Shown here: positions 1 through 8,477 of the stretch, in pieces
Layout: each line of letters starts with the position of its first letter
Numbering within the stretch: the first letter of the stretch is position 1
Assembly (NCBI RefSeq): GCF_006539185.1
Contig: NZ_BJMN01000005.1
Coordinates: 124,001-188,000 of the forward strand
Length of the DNA stretch: 64,000 bases
Origin: Streptomyces gardneri
Lineage (GTDB): Bacteria > Actinomycetota > Actinomycetes > Streptomycetales > Streptomycetaceae
Reading direction: 5' to 3'
Made by a program: the position numbers and the translations under genes
The notes under the pieces: model-generated
Database searches by the model: none
Seen by the model: only the letters and a program-made list of their open reading frames with translations
What the model was told of the DNA's origin: nothing

Positions 1-653
1 GCAGGCGCCCCGTCCCTCTCGGTGTTCTCCTCGACGAGCACCACACCGCGCGCGTCGAGGACGAGGAACCGTCCCCCGTCCGGCACGGCGGCGGGTTCCT
101 CCCAGGCCTCCGGACAGAGCGGAACAAGCCCGGCTCCGTCCCCGTCCCCGTCGAAGAGCCAGGGTCCGTCCAGGTCCACGTCGTCGAGCGGCTCGGCCGT
201 CCCGTCGGCCGGGGCGGCGCTGCGCTCCCCGGTGGCCAGGTCGAACCACGTGTCCTCGCACCACAGGGCCCACACCTTCACGAGCCGCCGGCCCTCGACC
301 TCGTACACCTCGGCCGTGCGGTCGCCGCTCAGGTTCGGCTCGGCCGTGTACGCGCCGACCGGCCGCCACCAGGCCCACACCGTCCGCCAGGGCAGCGCCG
401 GTTCGGCGGCGGCGACCCGCTTCGCGTAATCGTGGTGGCCCAGGACGGTCGCCGCGAAGTGCAGCCACGAGGCGAACTCGGCGGAGGGTGCGCCGGCGCC
501 CCCGAACACGGCCTCGGCCTGGGTGAACACCTCGCGGCCCACGCCGCCGAGCCCGTCGGGCAGAGCGGTCAGCCGGGCGCGGAGCTCGGCGCGGTCGTGG
601 CGGAGGACGAGGGCGGGGTCGTCCAGCAGGGAGCAGAAGTCATGGTCGTTCAC
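1..653 (-). CDS. Hypothetical protein, partial (runs off the left edge)
   Basis: An open minus-strand frame runs from a GTG at 653 to the window edge without a stop, so the C-terminus is missing. The visible ~217 residues begin VNDHDFCSLLDDPALVL and are rich in Trp, Asp and Gly, with no signal peptide or membrane segment. Codon use has the strong third-position GC bias of its neighbours, which supports coding on this strand over the plus-strand frames that overlap it. A start at 653 is the furthest upstream before the CorA stop region; no clear Shine-Dalgarno was seen. I do not recognise the family. The acidic stretch rich in DGD near the middle looks like a variable loop. Confidence 0.6.
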   Translation of the reverse strand, partial: MNDHDFCSLLDDPALVLRHDRAELRARLTALPDGLGGVGREVFTQAEAVFGGAGAPSAEFASWLHFAATVLGHHDYAKRVAAAEPALPWRTVWAWWRPVGAYTAEPNLSGDRTAEVYEVEGRRLVKVWALWCEDTWFDLATGERSAAPADGTAEPLDDVDLDGPWLFDGDGDGAGLVPLCPEAWEEPAAVPDGGRFLVLDARGVVLVEENTERDGAP

Positions 654-712
654 CCCAGCAGGGTGTCAGCCACCGGGAGCCGCGGTCGCCCCGCCCCCGC
701 GTAACTCGGCGG

Positions 713-1801
713 TCAGAGCCAGCCGTTGCGGCGGAAGCCCCGGTGGATGACGAAGCACGAGACGGCGATGACGCCGAGGACCAGCGGGTAGCCGTAGGTC
801 CAGCGCAGCTCGGGCATGTGCTCGAAGTTCATGCCGTAGACGCCGCAGACCATGGTCGGGACGGCGACGATCGCGGCCCAGGCGGTGATCTTGCGCATGT
901 CCTCGTTCTGGGCGACCGTCACCTGCGCGAGATGGGCCTGGAGGATCGAGTCGAGGAGGGCGTCGAAGGACGTGACCTGCTCCGCGACCCGGGCGAGGTG
1001 GTCGGCCACGTCGCGGAAGTACGCCCTGATGTCCGGGTCGACCAGCGGCATCGGGTGGGTGGCGAGGTGCTGGAGCGGTCGGCCCAGCGGCGTCACGGCC
1101 CGCTTGAGTTCGAGGAGTTCGCGCTTGAGCTGGTAGATCCGCCCGGCGTCGCGCCGGTCCGCCTGCTCGGAGAAGACCGCGCTCTCGATCGCGTCGAGGT
1201 CGTCCTGCACGGCGTCCGCGACGGCGAGGTAGTCGTCCACCACGTGGTCCACCATCGCGTGCAGCACCGCGGAGGGCCCCTTGGCCAGCTGCTCGGGCAG
1301 GTCCTCCAGGGCCTCGCGCAGCGGACCGAGCGAGCCGTGGCCGCCGTGCCGGATGGTGATGACGAAGTCCGGGCCGACGAAGGCCATCAGCTCGCCCGAG
1401 TCCACGACCTCGCTGGTCGCGGTGAGTTCCTCGTGCTCGACGTAGCGGACGGTCTTGAAGACGGCGAACAGCACGCCGTCGTACTCCTCGACCTTGGGCC
1501 GCTGATGGGCGTTGACCGCGTCCTCCACGGCCAGCGGGTGGAGCCCGAAGAGCTCGGCGAGGCCCGTGAACTCCTTCTCGTCCGGTTCGTGCAGACCGAT
1601 CCAGACGAAGCCGTCGCCGGCCTTGCGGACCTGCCGCAGTGCCTCCTCGGCCGAACCGCGCCCGCTCCGCCGTACGCCGTCGGTGTAGACCACGCAGTTG
1701 ACGACCGCGCTGCCGAGCGGGGAGCGGGCCGGGTGACTGAGGTCCACGGCACGCCGGTACGTCAGACGGACAGCCCTGCGCAGGCGCTGGATCATGGACA
1801 C
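713..1801 (-). CDS. corA: CorA family magnesium/divalent metal channel
   Basis: Membrane pentameric channel for Mg2+ (and Co2+/Ni2+) uptake. About 362 residues. The family signature Gly-Met-Asn is at about residues 323-325 (YGMNFEHMP), at the end of the first of two C-terminal transmembrane helices, and the protein ends in a short basic tail (HRGFRRNGWL), all as expected for CorA. The large N-terminal part is the cytoplasmic funnel. Two starts are possible: GTG at 1801 has AAGGAG six bases upstream, while ATG at 1795 (MIQRLRRAV) has the same site twelve bases away; I prefer 1801. No M-box-like leader structure was recognised upstream. It is transcribed alone towards the hypothetical gene at the left edge. 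Confidence 0.92.
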   Translation of the reverse strand: MSMIQRLRRAVRLTYRRAVDLSHPARSPLGSAVVNCVVYTDGVRRSGRGSAEEALRQVRKAGDGFVWIGLHEPDEKEFTGLAELFGLHPLAVEDAVNAHQRPKVEEYDGVLFAVFKTVRYVEHEELTATSEVVDSGELMAFVGPDFVITIRHGGHGSLGPLREALEDLPEQLAKGPSAVLHAMVDHVVDDYLAVADAVQDDLDAIESAVFSEQADRRDAGRIYQLKRELLELKRAVTPLGRPLQHLATHPMPLVDPDIRAYFRDVADHLARVAEQVTSFDALLDSILQAHLAQVTVAQNEDMRKITAWAAIVAVPTMVCGVYGMNFEHMPELRWTYGYPLVLGVIAVSCFVIHRGFRRNGWL

Positions 1802-1909
1802 GACGTGCTCCTTCGGCGGATCGACGCGCCAGTCTGCCACCGGCGGCGACACGTCCGCGAGTGCCCGCCGGTGGCGGATGCCCCCGAAGGGTGTCCGGCG
1901 GACCAGGGT

Positions 1910-2869
1910 CTAGGGGGCGACGAGGTCCGTCGGGTCGGTGTTCGCGCCGCAGAGGACCACGCAGACCGTCTCGCCGGGCGCGGGGCGGTACGCGGTGTCC
2001 GGGACGTCCGCCCCGGGGCGGGCCACGGCGGCCAGGGCGGTGGCGGCGGCGTGCTCCACGGCGAGCCGGCGGTCGTCCCACAGGGTCTGCCGGGCGCGGA
2101 CGATCGCGGTGTCGGGGACGAGGACCGAGTCCACGCCCTCCTGCTGTGCCGCCCGCACGGCGGTGGCGGAGGCGCGGCGGGCGCCGAGGGAGTCGGCGGC
2201 GACGGAGTCCACGGTGACGTCGACCGGCCGGCCGGCCCGGACGGCGGCGTCGAGGGCGCGGCAGTTCTCGGGTTCGACGGCGACGGTGCGGATGCCGTGG
2301 TGCCGGGCCGCGGTGGCGACCCCGGCGAAGAGACCGCCGCCGCCGACCGAGACGACGACGGTGTCGAGGCCGGGCACCTGTCGGCGGATCTCGTCGAGCA
2401 GGGTGCCCGCGCCGGCGGCGATCAGCGGATGGTCGTACGCGTGCGAGGCGAGCGCCCCGGTCTCCGAGGCGAACTCCTCGCAGGCGGCGAGGGCCTCGGC
2501 GTACTCCGTACCGACGAGCCGGACGTCCGCGCCGTACTCGCGGAGGCGGGCCACCTTCACCCGGGGCGCGGTGGCCGGCAGGAAGACGGTGGCGGGGACG
2601 CCCTGCCGGGCGGCGGCCCAGGCGCAGGCGAGACCGGCGTTCCCGCCGGAGGCGATCGTGACGCCGGCGTCGGGGAGGGTGCCGGCCTCGCGGTGGGCGA
2701 GGAGGAAGTTCTGCGCGCCGCGCGCCTTGAACGAGCCGGTGTGCTGCATCAGCTCCAGCGCGAGGTGAACACCACCGGGCTCCGTGGGCCCCGCGAGGGC
2801 GACGGGCCGGACATGGCCGGCGACGCGGTCGGCGGCGGTCGTGATGTCGTCGTAGACGAGGGTGTGCAC
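1910..2869 (-). CDS. PLP-dependent serine/threonine dehydratase family protein
   Basis: Fold-type II PLP enzyme resembling threonine/serine dehydratases, which deaminate hydroxy amino acids to 2-oxo acids. The Schiff-base lysine is in GSFKARGAQN at about residue 48, an SGGNAG substrate-loop motif follows, and the phosphate-binding glycine loop is SVGGGGLFAG at about residues 165-175. About 319 residues, so it lacks the C-terminal ACT regulatory domain of biosynthetic IlvA and fits a catabolic or racemase-type member. The GTG at 2869 has GGGAG six bases upstream and opens directly before the conserved region; the frame extends further but without support. No operon partner is evident. The exact substrate cannot be told from sequence. 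Confidence 0.82.
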   Translation of the reverse strand: MHTLVYDDITTAADRVAGHVRPVALAGPTEPGGVHLALELMQHTGSFKARGAQNFLLAHREAGTLPDAGVTIASGGNAGLACAWAAARQGVPATVFLPATAPRVKVARLREYGADVRLVGTEYAEALAACEEFASETGALASHAYDHPLIAAGAGTLLDEIRRQVPGLDTVVVSVGGGGLFAGVATAARHHGIRTVAVEPENCRALDAAVRAGRPVDVTVDSVAADSLGARRASATAVRAAQQEGVDSVLVPDTAIVRARQTLWDDRRLAVEHAAATALAAVARPGADVPDTAYRPAPGETVCVVLCGANTDPTDLVAP

Positions 2870-3050
2870 CTGGGGCTCCCGGGGGTGATCGGCCGGGGTG
2901 ATCGGCGACCCCGCTGCACGTCCCCCGAACCTACCGTGGCGCCCGTGTCGCACGTCGCTCGTCACCCGCGACCGTCATGCGTCACTCGTCATGGTGGACA
3001 CGGTCCGTGCGGCGGGCGTGCCCCGGGGCGGCTCGGGCAGCGTGAGCCCC

Positions 3051-3626
3051 ATGAACTCCCGCCGAGCGATGGTCGCTCTCCTCGCCGCGTTCCTCACCAG
3101 CGGATGCGTGGCCGTCCCCGAGGCCCCGGCCCCGAGCGCCCCACCCCGGCCCGCCGAGCTCGCCCCCGCGGCCGAACGTCCGCCCGCCGCGCTCCCGGCA
3201 TGGCCGGAACCCACCCAGGCTCCGCCCCGGGAGAACCTCGCCGCCACCGATCCGCGCCCCGGCCGCCCGCCCGCGAAGTCCGCACCGGCGAAGGCCGCGC
3301 CTGCCGAGCAGGCACCTGCCGGGCGCGCACCCGCCAAGCACCGCCACACCCCGAGGCAGGCCGTCGAGAAGGCGCCCGCTCGCCCCGCCGCGCCGCGGAA
3401 GAACCCGCGGACGACGACGGAGCGGCGGAAGCCCGAGCCGGTCGGGAAGCCCGCCCGGAGGACCGTCCCGAGTCCGAAGCCCCGGCACTCACAGCCGTCC
3501 GCCCCGCGCCCGCGGCAGCCGGTGACGGGTCAGGCCCCCGAGATGCGCGCCCTCTGCCGCCAGGCCCAGGAGGTCGACGCCCCGATGGGCGCCGCCGACC
3601 TGTGCCGCGGCATGTACGGACACTGA
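3051..3626 (+). CDS. Pro/Ala/Lys-rich putative lipoprotein
   Basis: About 191 residues. The N-terminus MNSRRAMVALLAAFLTSGC is a lipoprotein signal with lipobox LTSG before Cys19, so the mature protein is probably anchored to the outer face of the membrane. Residues ~20-155 are low complexity, dominated by Pro, Ala, Lys and Arg, including PAK and PAE repeats that look like an extended wall-spanning linker. The C-terminal ~35 residues are different (EMRALCRQAQEVDAPMGAADLC) with two cysteines and may be a tiny folded domain. The ATG at 3051 is chosen because it immediately starts the signal peptide. Function is unknown; a structural or adhesin-like wall linker is possible. Confidence 0.7.
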   Translation: MNSRRAMVALLAAFLTSGCVAVPEAPAPSAPPRPAELAPAAERPPAALPAWPEPTQAPPRENLAATDPRPGRPPAKSAPAKAAPAEQAPAGRAPAKHRHTPRQAVEKAPARPAAPRKNPRTTTERRKPEPVGKPARRTVPSPKPRHSQPSAPRPRQPVTGQAPEMRALCRQAQEVDAPMGAADLCRGMYGH

Positions 3627-3636
3627 CCCGGCCCGC

Positions 3637-5658
3637 TCAGGGGGTCACGATCGGGAACTCCGGCTGGGGGGCTTCGAGGACCGCGAGCAGCCGGGGCAGG
3701 AGCGCGCGGTCGCCGGTCATCGTGATGCCGTCGGTGCCCTTTCCGGCGAGCAGGGAGATGAGCTGGGGCTTGGTCATCGTCAGCGTCAGGCCCGCGTCGG
3801 CGGCGGGGCGGGTGTCCCTGGTCCAGGTGAGCAGGCCGTTGACGAGACGCAGGTGCCAGTAGTCGCCGCCGATGTGCCAGTCCATGGCGATCCGCAGCGA
3901 CCAGGCCTTCGGGCCGTCGACGCGGACGGCCATGCTGTCGATGATCTGGCCGACGGTGAGCGCCAGGTACATGTCGGGGCCGAGGGAGGCGGTGGCGTGC
4001 GGCGTGATGCCGTGGAGGAGCTCCTGGGCGCCGGTGAGGTAGAAGTTCCTCCAGACGGCGTTCTCGACGGCCTGCCCGAGACGGGTGTAGAGAGCGGCGA
4101 GCCGGCGCCGCGCCCGGCTGTCCCGGGGGTCGTTGAACACGGCGTGGTTGAGCAGGGTGACGGCGAAGCGCAACTCGCCCCGGTCGGCGTAGTGCCGGGC
4201 GCGGGCGAGGACCGCGGCCTGACCGCCGAGGGACTCCACGTAGAGGCGGGCCTCCTCGACCGGCGGGTGTTCCCAGAGGTGCGCCGGGTTGCCGTCGAAC
4301 CAGCCCATGTAGCGCTGGTAGACCGCCTTGACGTTGTGGCTCAGCGAGCCGTAGTAGCCGCGGTTGGCCCAGACTCCTTCGAGCTGGGGCGGGAGCCGGA
4401 ACGTCTCCGCGATCTCGATGCCGGTCATGCCCCGGTTGATCAGCCGGACGGTCTGGTCGTGCAGGTAGCCGTACAGGTCCCGCTGGTGGGTCAGCAGGCC
4501 GACGATGGCGTCGTTGCCCCAGGTGGGCCAGTGGTGCGAGGCGAAGGCGACGTCGGCGGTGCCGTCGTAGAGGCCGATCGACTCGGTGAGGTAGCCGGCC
4601 CAGGCGTGGGCGTCGCGCACCTGGGCGCCGCGCAGGGTCAGGATGTTGTGCATGGTGTGCGTGGCGTTCTCCGCCATGCACACCGCGCGCAGGTCGGGGA
4701 AGAGGAAGTTCATCTCCTCCTGGCACTCGGTGCCCGGGGTCATCTGGAACCGGATCCGCACCCCGTCGAGGACGACCTCCTCGCCCGTGGTGCCGATGAG
4801 CTGGGTGGGGGCGATGAGTCCGACGGTGCCGAGCGAGACCGTGAGGCCGAGCCCGCAGCCGACCTGGGCGCCCGCGTTCTTGGGGAGCGTGGAGCCGTAC
4901 ATGTAGGCGGCGCGGCGGGCCATCGCCGTGCCGACGTACACGTTCTCGCTGACCGCGTGCTCCATGAAGCCCTCCGGAGCGAGGACGGGGACGTCCCCGG
5001 CGCCGTTCGGCAGGACGCCCCGGCAGCCGCCGAAGTGGTCGACGTGCGGATGGGTGTAGATCATCGCCCGGACCGCGCGGTCGCCGCGGTGGGTGCGGTA
5101 GAGCCGCAGGGCCGCGGCGGCGGTCTCGGCGGAGATCAGCGGATCGATGACGATGATGCCGGTGTCGCCCTCGACGATCGTCATGTTGGACAGGTCCAGG
5201 CCCCTGACCTGGTAGATCCGGTCGGTGACCCGGTACAGGCCCTGGCGTGACAGGAGCCGCGCCTGCCGCCACAGGCTGGGGTCGACGGTGTCGGGGCCCT
5301 CGGGGCCCTCGTGGCCGGGGTGGCCGGCGTGGCCGCCGTGGTCGTCACGGCCGCCCTGGCTGTCCCGCCCGTCCGCAGCCTCGGTGAGGAAGCGGTAGGC
5401 GGCGGGGTCCCAGACGGTCTTCCCTGCGGCGGTGGTGATCGGCCCGCCGGTGAACGCGGCGATGAACCCGCGGTCCGCGTCCGCGAAGTCGGCCTCGTCG
5501 TCGTACGGGAGGCCGTCGGTCCGCGTGGGGGTCCGCGTCTCCCCGGACCGGTGCCCGGCCAGCGCCTGGGCGGTCTGCGGGTTCAGGGATACGGAGGCGG
5601 CCGCGGCGCCCATGGCGGCGGCGGCCGCGACGAAGCCGCGCCGGTTCATCGGAGTCAT
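3637..5658 (-). CDS. Alkyl sulfatase, metallo-beta-lactamase fold (SdsA1/YjcS type), Tat-exported
   Basis: Zinc hydrolase that cleaves alkyl sulfates such as SDS, releasing sulfate and an alcohol. The hallmark THPHVDHFGG binuclear zinc motif is near residue 200. The order is N-terminal MBL catalytic domain, helical dimerisation domain with LNHAVFNDP, and a C-terminal sterol-carrier-protein-like domain, matching the usual ~650-residue architecture (673 here). The N-terminus MNRRGFVAAAAAMGAAAA is a twin-arginine signal, so the enzyme is probably exported folded. ATG 5658 is the start just ahead of this signal. The gene lies 60 bases after a TetR-type regulator on the same strand, with a palindromic operator and promoter between them, suggesting induction by a sulfate ester or detergent-like ligand. 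Confidence 0.9.
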   Translation of the reverse strand: MTPMNRRGFVAAAAAMGAAAASVSLNPQTAQALAGHRSGETRTPTRTDGLPYDDEADFADADRGFIAAFTGGPITTAAGKTVWDPAAYRFLTEAADGRDSQGGRDDHGGHAGHPGHEGPEGPDTVDPSLWRQARLLSRQGLYRVTDRIYQVRGLDLSNMTIVEGDTGIIVIDPLISAETAAAALRLYRTHRGDRAVRAMIYTHPHVDHFGGCRGVLPNGAGDVPVLAPEGFMEHAVSENVYVGTAMARRAAYMYGSTLPKNAGAQVGCGLGLTVSLGTVGLIAPTQLIGTTGEEVVLDGVRIRFQMTPGTECQEEMNFLFPDLRAVCMAENATHTMHNILTLRGAQVRDAHAWAGYLTESIGLYDGTADVAFASHHWPTWGNDAIVGLLTHQRDLYGYLHDQTVRLINRGMTGIEIAETFRLPPQLEGVWANRGYYGSLSHNVKAVYQRYMGWFDGNPAHLWEHPPVEEARLYVESLGGQAAVLARARHYADRGELRFAVTLLNHAVFNDPRDSRARRRLAALYTRLGQAVENAVWRNFYLTGAQELLHGITPHATASLGPDMYLALTVGQIIDSMAVRVDGPKAWSLRIAMDWHIGGDYWHLRLVNGLLTWTRDTRPAADAGLTLTMTKPQLISLLAGKGTDGITMTGDRALLPRLLAVLEAPQPEFPIVTP

Positions 5659-5690
5659 GGCAGTGTCACGTCCTTCTCGGGGAGGACGCC

Positions 5691-5722
5691 CACTATTGCA
5701 GTCTGACTGCAATACGAGTCAA
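5691..5722 (-). promoter_or_regulatory. Promoter with embedded 21-bp TetR-type operator for the alkyl sulfatase
   Basis: On the minus strand TTGACT (5717-5722, overlapping the TetR stop codon) is followed after about 18 bases by CAATAG. A perfect inverted repeat at 5694-5714, arms TATTGCAGTC and GACTGCAATA around a single central base, fills the spacer. The arrangement is typical of repression by steric block. The adjacent TetR gene is the natural candidate regulator (inference). Confidence 0.75.
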
Positions 5723-6363
5723 GGGCTGCGCGGCGCGACCTCCAGGAGCGCCCGCACCGTACGGGCGATCGCCGCCCCGGCCGCCGCCTCGTCGAGCCCT
5801 CGGCGGGAGCGCAGATGGTCCCAGGCCGCCCAGGACGAGGCGGCCTCCAGCGCGTCGAGCGGCCCGCCGGGCTCCTCGGCCTCCGGCATCCGGCCCAGCT
5901 CCGGCGCGAACACCGCGGCCAGGTCCGCCCGGAACCAGGCGTCACCCTCCGCCATCACGCCGCGCAGGCCCGGCGAGTCCGGTTCCAGACCGAGCCCGAT
6001 CCTGCGGATCGGCGTCATCACCTCGTACATCCGGCCACGCTGTGTCACGAGCGCCGCCACCTTGCGTGCCGTCTCCCACGCGGGCGGCACCGGTTCCGCG
6101 TGGGCGCGCCACCGCTCGGCCTGCCGCCGGGCAGCCGCCACGTACAGCGCCTCGCGGTCGGCGAAGTGCACGAACACCGTCCGCTCGGACACCCCCGCCC
6201 GCTCCGCGATGGCCTTCCTGGTGGGCTCCCGGCCGCTCTCCGAGGCCAACCCGAGCAGCGCGTCGAGCAGCGCCGCGTACGTCCACTCCGGGTCCCGCCG
6301 ACGCCGCCCCCGCGCGCCGGTCTCCGCACGTCCGGGGCCCTTTCCCGCCTCTGTGTCGCTCAC
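5719..6363 (-). CDS. TetR family transcriptional regulator (of the alkyl sulfatase)
   Basis: About 214 residues. The N-terminal helix-turn-helix is visible in RKAIAERAGVSERTVFVHFADREALY (read in two parts: RKAIAERAGVSERTV, then FVHFADREALY), followed by a variable helical ligand domain, standard for TetR/AcrR repressors. GTG 6363 is chosen because it begins a short basic tail before the HTH; the Shine-Dalgarno (GATGAG) is weak. The gene runs into the alkyl sulfatase gene with a 60-base gap that contains a perfect 21-bp palindrome, so it probably represses the sulfatase from that site. No second copy of the palindrome was seen upstream of the regulator itself, so autoregulation is unclear. Confidence 0.88.
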   Translation of the reverse strand: MSDTEAGKGPGRAETGARGRRRRDPEWTYAALLDALLGLASESGREPTRKAIAERAGVSERTVFVHFADREALYVAAARRQAERWRAHAEPVPPAWETARKVAALVTQRGRMYEVMTPIRRIGLGLEPDSPGLRGVMAEGDAWFRADLAAVFAPELGRMPEAEEPGGPLDALEAASSWAAWDHLRSRRGLDEAAAGAAIARTVRALLEVAPRSP

Positions 6364-6680
6364 CGGCTCATCGTGGCAGAAGCCCGGATGACCGGAGGCT
6401 CGGAAGGCCTCCGAGCCTCCCGAGCGCGACGGTGTGGACCATTGGCTCCGTCCGGTCAGTCGCCCCACTGCACGGCTGGGCCAATGGCCCACCCTTTCCT
6501 CCGCCGGTTGAGCCGCTGTACCCCTCTCGGTCTATCCTTGTAGGCATCACATACCTTCGGCGCCGCGCAGCGCCGTCCGGCGACGAGGCCGGACCGGCCC
6601 GCGGTGCTTTCGTCGTGTCCGAGCCCCCACCACCCCCGGGGAGCCTCGCGCGGCGAGGATCAGGAACAAGGGGGGCGGGA
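6364..6680. other. Gene-free divergent intergenic region (TetR / FUSC)
   Basis: No convincing gene. It holds an inverted repeat with arms CCATTGGC (6439-6446) and GCCAATGG (6480-6487) separated by 33 bases, and a weak candidate promoter reading right, TTGAGC near 6508 with TATCCT about 19 bases on. The stretch 6540-6680 is open in the FUSC frame but is Pro/Gly/Arg-rich and looks untranslated. Confidence 0.5.
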
Positions 6681-8210
6681 TTGGCCGCCGTGCAGAAGCT
6701 GCAGAAGTACTTCATGGCCCCGGATCCGGGGCGCGTCCGACTCAGGGTCTCGCTCCGTGCCGTCCTCGGCATCACGCTCGCGGTCGCCCTGGCCGAACTC
6801 CTCGGCTTCTCGCTCACCGCCTCCATCACCGCCGGCCTCGCCGCCCTGCTCGCGCTGTTCACCGTCGGTGACCCCACCGTGCGCCGTCAGGCCGTCACGA
6901 CCGCCCTGCTGCCGGCGGCCGGCTTCCCCGTCCTCGCGCTCGCGACCCTCCTCCACGGCGCACCCCTGCTCAGGGACGCGGCCTGGCTGCTCGTCGTCTT
7001 CGCCGGGGTCTACGCCCGCCGCTGGGGACCGCGCGGCCACGCGCTGGGCATCTTCGCCTTCATGCAGTTCTTCGTGACCCAGTTCCTGCACGCCCTCCCC
7101 GCCCAGCTCCCCGAGCTGTACGCGGCGGTGGCCCTCGCCCTGCTCGCCGCCGGAGCCGTCCGCTTCGGCTTCTGGTGCATCGAGCGGCGCGTCCCGCCGC
7201 CCGCCGCGCCCGCCCCGCTGCCGGGGACCGGCCTGGCCCGCGCCACCACCCGGCAGGCCTTCCAGGCCACCGCGGCCTGCGCCGTCGCCCTCGCCGCGGG
7301 CCAGTTCATCTCCCACGAGCGCTGGTACTGGGCCGTCGGCACGGCCTGGTGGATCTTCGTCAACACGGCCTCGCGCGGCGAGACGCTCGTCCGCGGCTTC
7401 CGACGCGTCCTCGGCACGGTCACGGGCATCGCCGCCGGCCTCCTCATCGCCGTCCCCCTCGCGGGCGCCCCCGCCCCCACCGCCCTGCTGGTCGCCGTCT
7501 GCGTCTTCGGGATCTTCTACACGGCCCCGCTCTCGTACAGCTGGATGATGTTCTTCGTGACCGTCATGGCCGGGCTCCTCTACGGGCTGCTCGGCGTCCT
7601 GCACCCCGGTCTCCTCGTCCTGCGCTTCCAGGAGACCGCCGTCGGCGCCGTCGGTGCGGCGATTGGTGTGGCCCTGCTGCCGGTGACGACGCACGCCGCC
7701 ACCAACGCCTGGATCGAACGGGCCGTGACCTGTGTGCACACCTGCACCACGGCCGCCGCCCGGCGGCTCGCGGGCGATCCGGTCGCCGATCCCGCGCCGC
7801 ACGCCGCCGAGCTGGAGATCCTGCTCGGCCGCGTCCGGCTCTCCCTCGCGCCGCTCGTCCACCCGCTGAGCCCGCTGCGCGCCCGCAAGGCCCGGGCCCG
7901 CCGGGTGCTCGCGCTCCTGGACGACTGCGCCCGCGAGATCAGGGGCCTCGCCGTCGTCGCGGCCGACCCCGACGCCTCCCACGACGCCCGGCTCGCGGCC
8001 GCGGCCTGGCGGGTCGAGGCCGCCGTCCACGCCCTCGTACCCCCGGCACGTCCCGTGCGGGCGTCCGTCGGAGAGGCCGCCGCGACACCGCGCCACCACC
8101 CCGGCGCCGAGGCGGCCCTCGGGCACCTGCACGGCCTGGAGCAGGCCCTCGTCGACCTGGCGGCCCCGCTGCGCACCTCACCGAGCGCCCCGCTGGTCCC
8201 GGCGGCCTGA
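6681..8210 (+). CDS. FUSC family inner-membrane transporter (aromatic acid/efflux type)
   Basis: Integral membrane protein of about 509 residues with two blocks of transmembrane helices (roughly residues 25-170 and 205-350) separated by a short linker, and a cytoplasmic helical tail, which is the FUSC/aromatic acid exporter layout. The second block contains the characteristic ERWYWAVGTAWWIFVNT-type segment. The likely role is proton-driven efflux of small aromatic or hydrophobic acids; the substrate is unknown. The start is uncertain: TTG 6681 has a G-rich Shine-Dalgarno five bases upstream, GTG 6690 and ATG 6714 are alternatives. The stop codon is followed at once by degenerate GATCCGGC repeats. 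Confidence 0.82.
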   Translation: MAAVQKLQKYFMAPDPGRVRLRVSLRAVLGITLAVALAELLGFSLTASITAGLAALLALFTVGDPTVRRQAVTTALLPAAGFPVLALATLLHGAPLLRDAAWLLVVFAGVYARRWGPRGHALGIFAFMQFFVTQFLHALPAQLPELYAAVALALLAAGAVRFGFWCIERRVPPPAAPAPLPGTGLARATTRQAFQATAACAVALAAGQFISHERWYWAVGTAWWIFVNTASRGETLVRGFRRVLGTVTGIAAGLLIAVPLAGAPAPTALLVAVCVFGIFYTAPLSYSWMMFFVTVMAGLLYGLLGVLHPGLLVLRFQETAVGAVGAAIGVALLPVTTHAATNAWIERAVTCVHTCTTAAARRLAGDPVADPAPHAAELEILLGRVRLSLAPLVHPLSPLRARKARARRVLALLDDCAREIRGLAVVAADPDASHDARLAAAAWRVEAAVHALVPPARPVRASVGEAAATPRHHPGAEAALGHLHGLEQALVDLAAPLRTSPSAPLVPAA

Positions 8211-8360
8211 TCCGGCGCGATCCGGCCCGATCCGGCGTGACCCGATCCGATTCGACCCGTCCGGCCTGACCCGATCGGGTCGGGCTCGTCCGGCGTGACC
8301 CCGTCGAATCCGGCCCATCCGGCCCATCCGGCGGCCTGATCCGATCGGTATCCGGCCGGA
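8207..8360. repeat. Degenerate tandem GATCCGGC-type repeats after the FUSC stop codon
   Basis: Directly after the stop codon the sequence repeats variants of GATCCGGC with a period near 10-11 bases, then a longer duplicated block (TCCGGCNTGACCC twice). It fills most of the 267-base gap before the lactonase gene. No gene is seen in the gap. Confidence 0.65.
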
Positions 8361-8477
8361 TCGGAACCGACGCCGCCCGTCCGGGCCGCACGGAACGAGG
8401 CTGGTCTAGACCGCCTGCTACCGTCGGCCGGACGACGGCCGGTCGTCCGTGACCGGTCCCGCGACAGGGGAGGCGCC

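Noticed and set aside
1802-1909. Magnesium riboswitch (M-box) upstream of corA
   Set aside because: This gap is only about 100 bases between corA and the dehydratase gene, and no extended stem structure was recognised.
743-3862. A 1039-residue open frame on the plus strand
   Set aside because: It lies antisense to the CorA and dehydratase genes, has Asp/Val/Gly/Arg shadow composition, and lacks recognisable motifs; high GC makes such shadow frames common.
6540-6680. N-terminal extension of the FUSC protein
   Set aside because: The open frame is Pro/Gly/Arg-rich with no supported start codon, and the membrane protein begins naturally at about 6681-6714.
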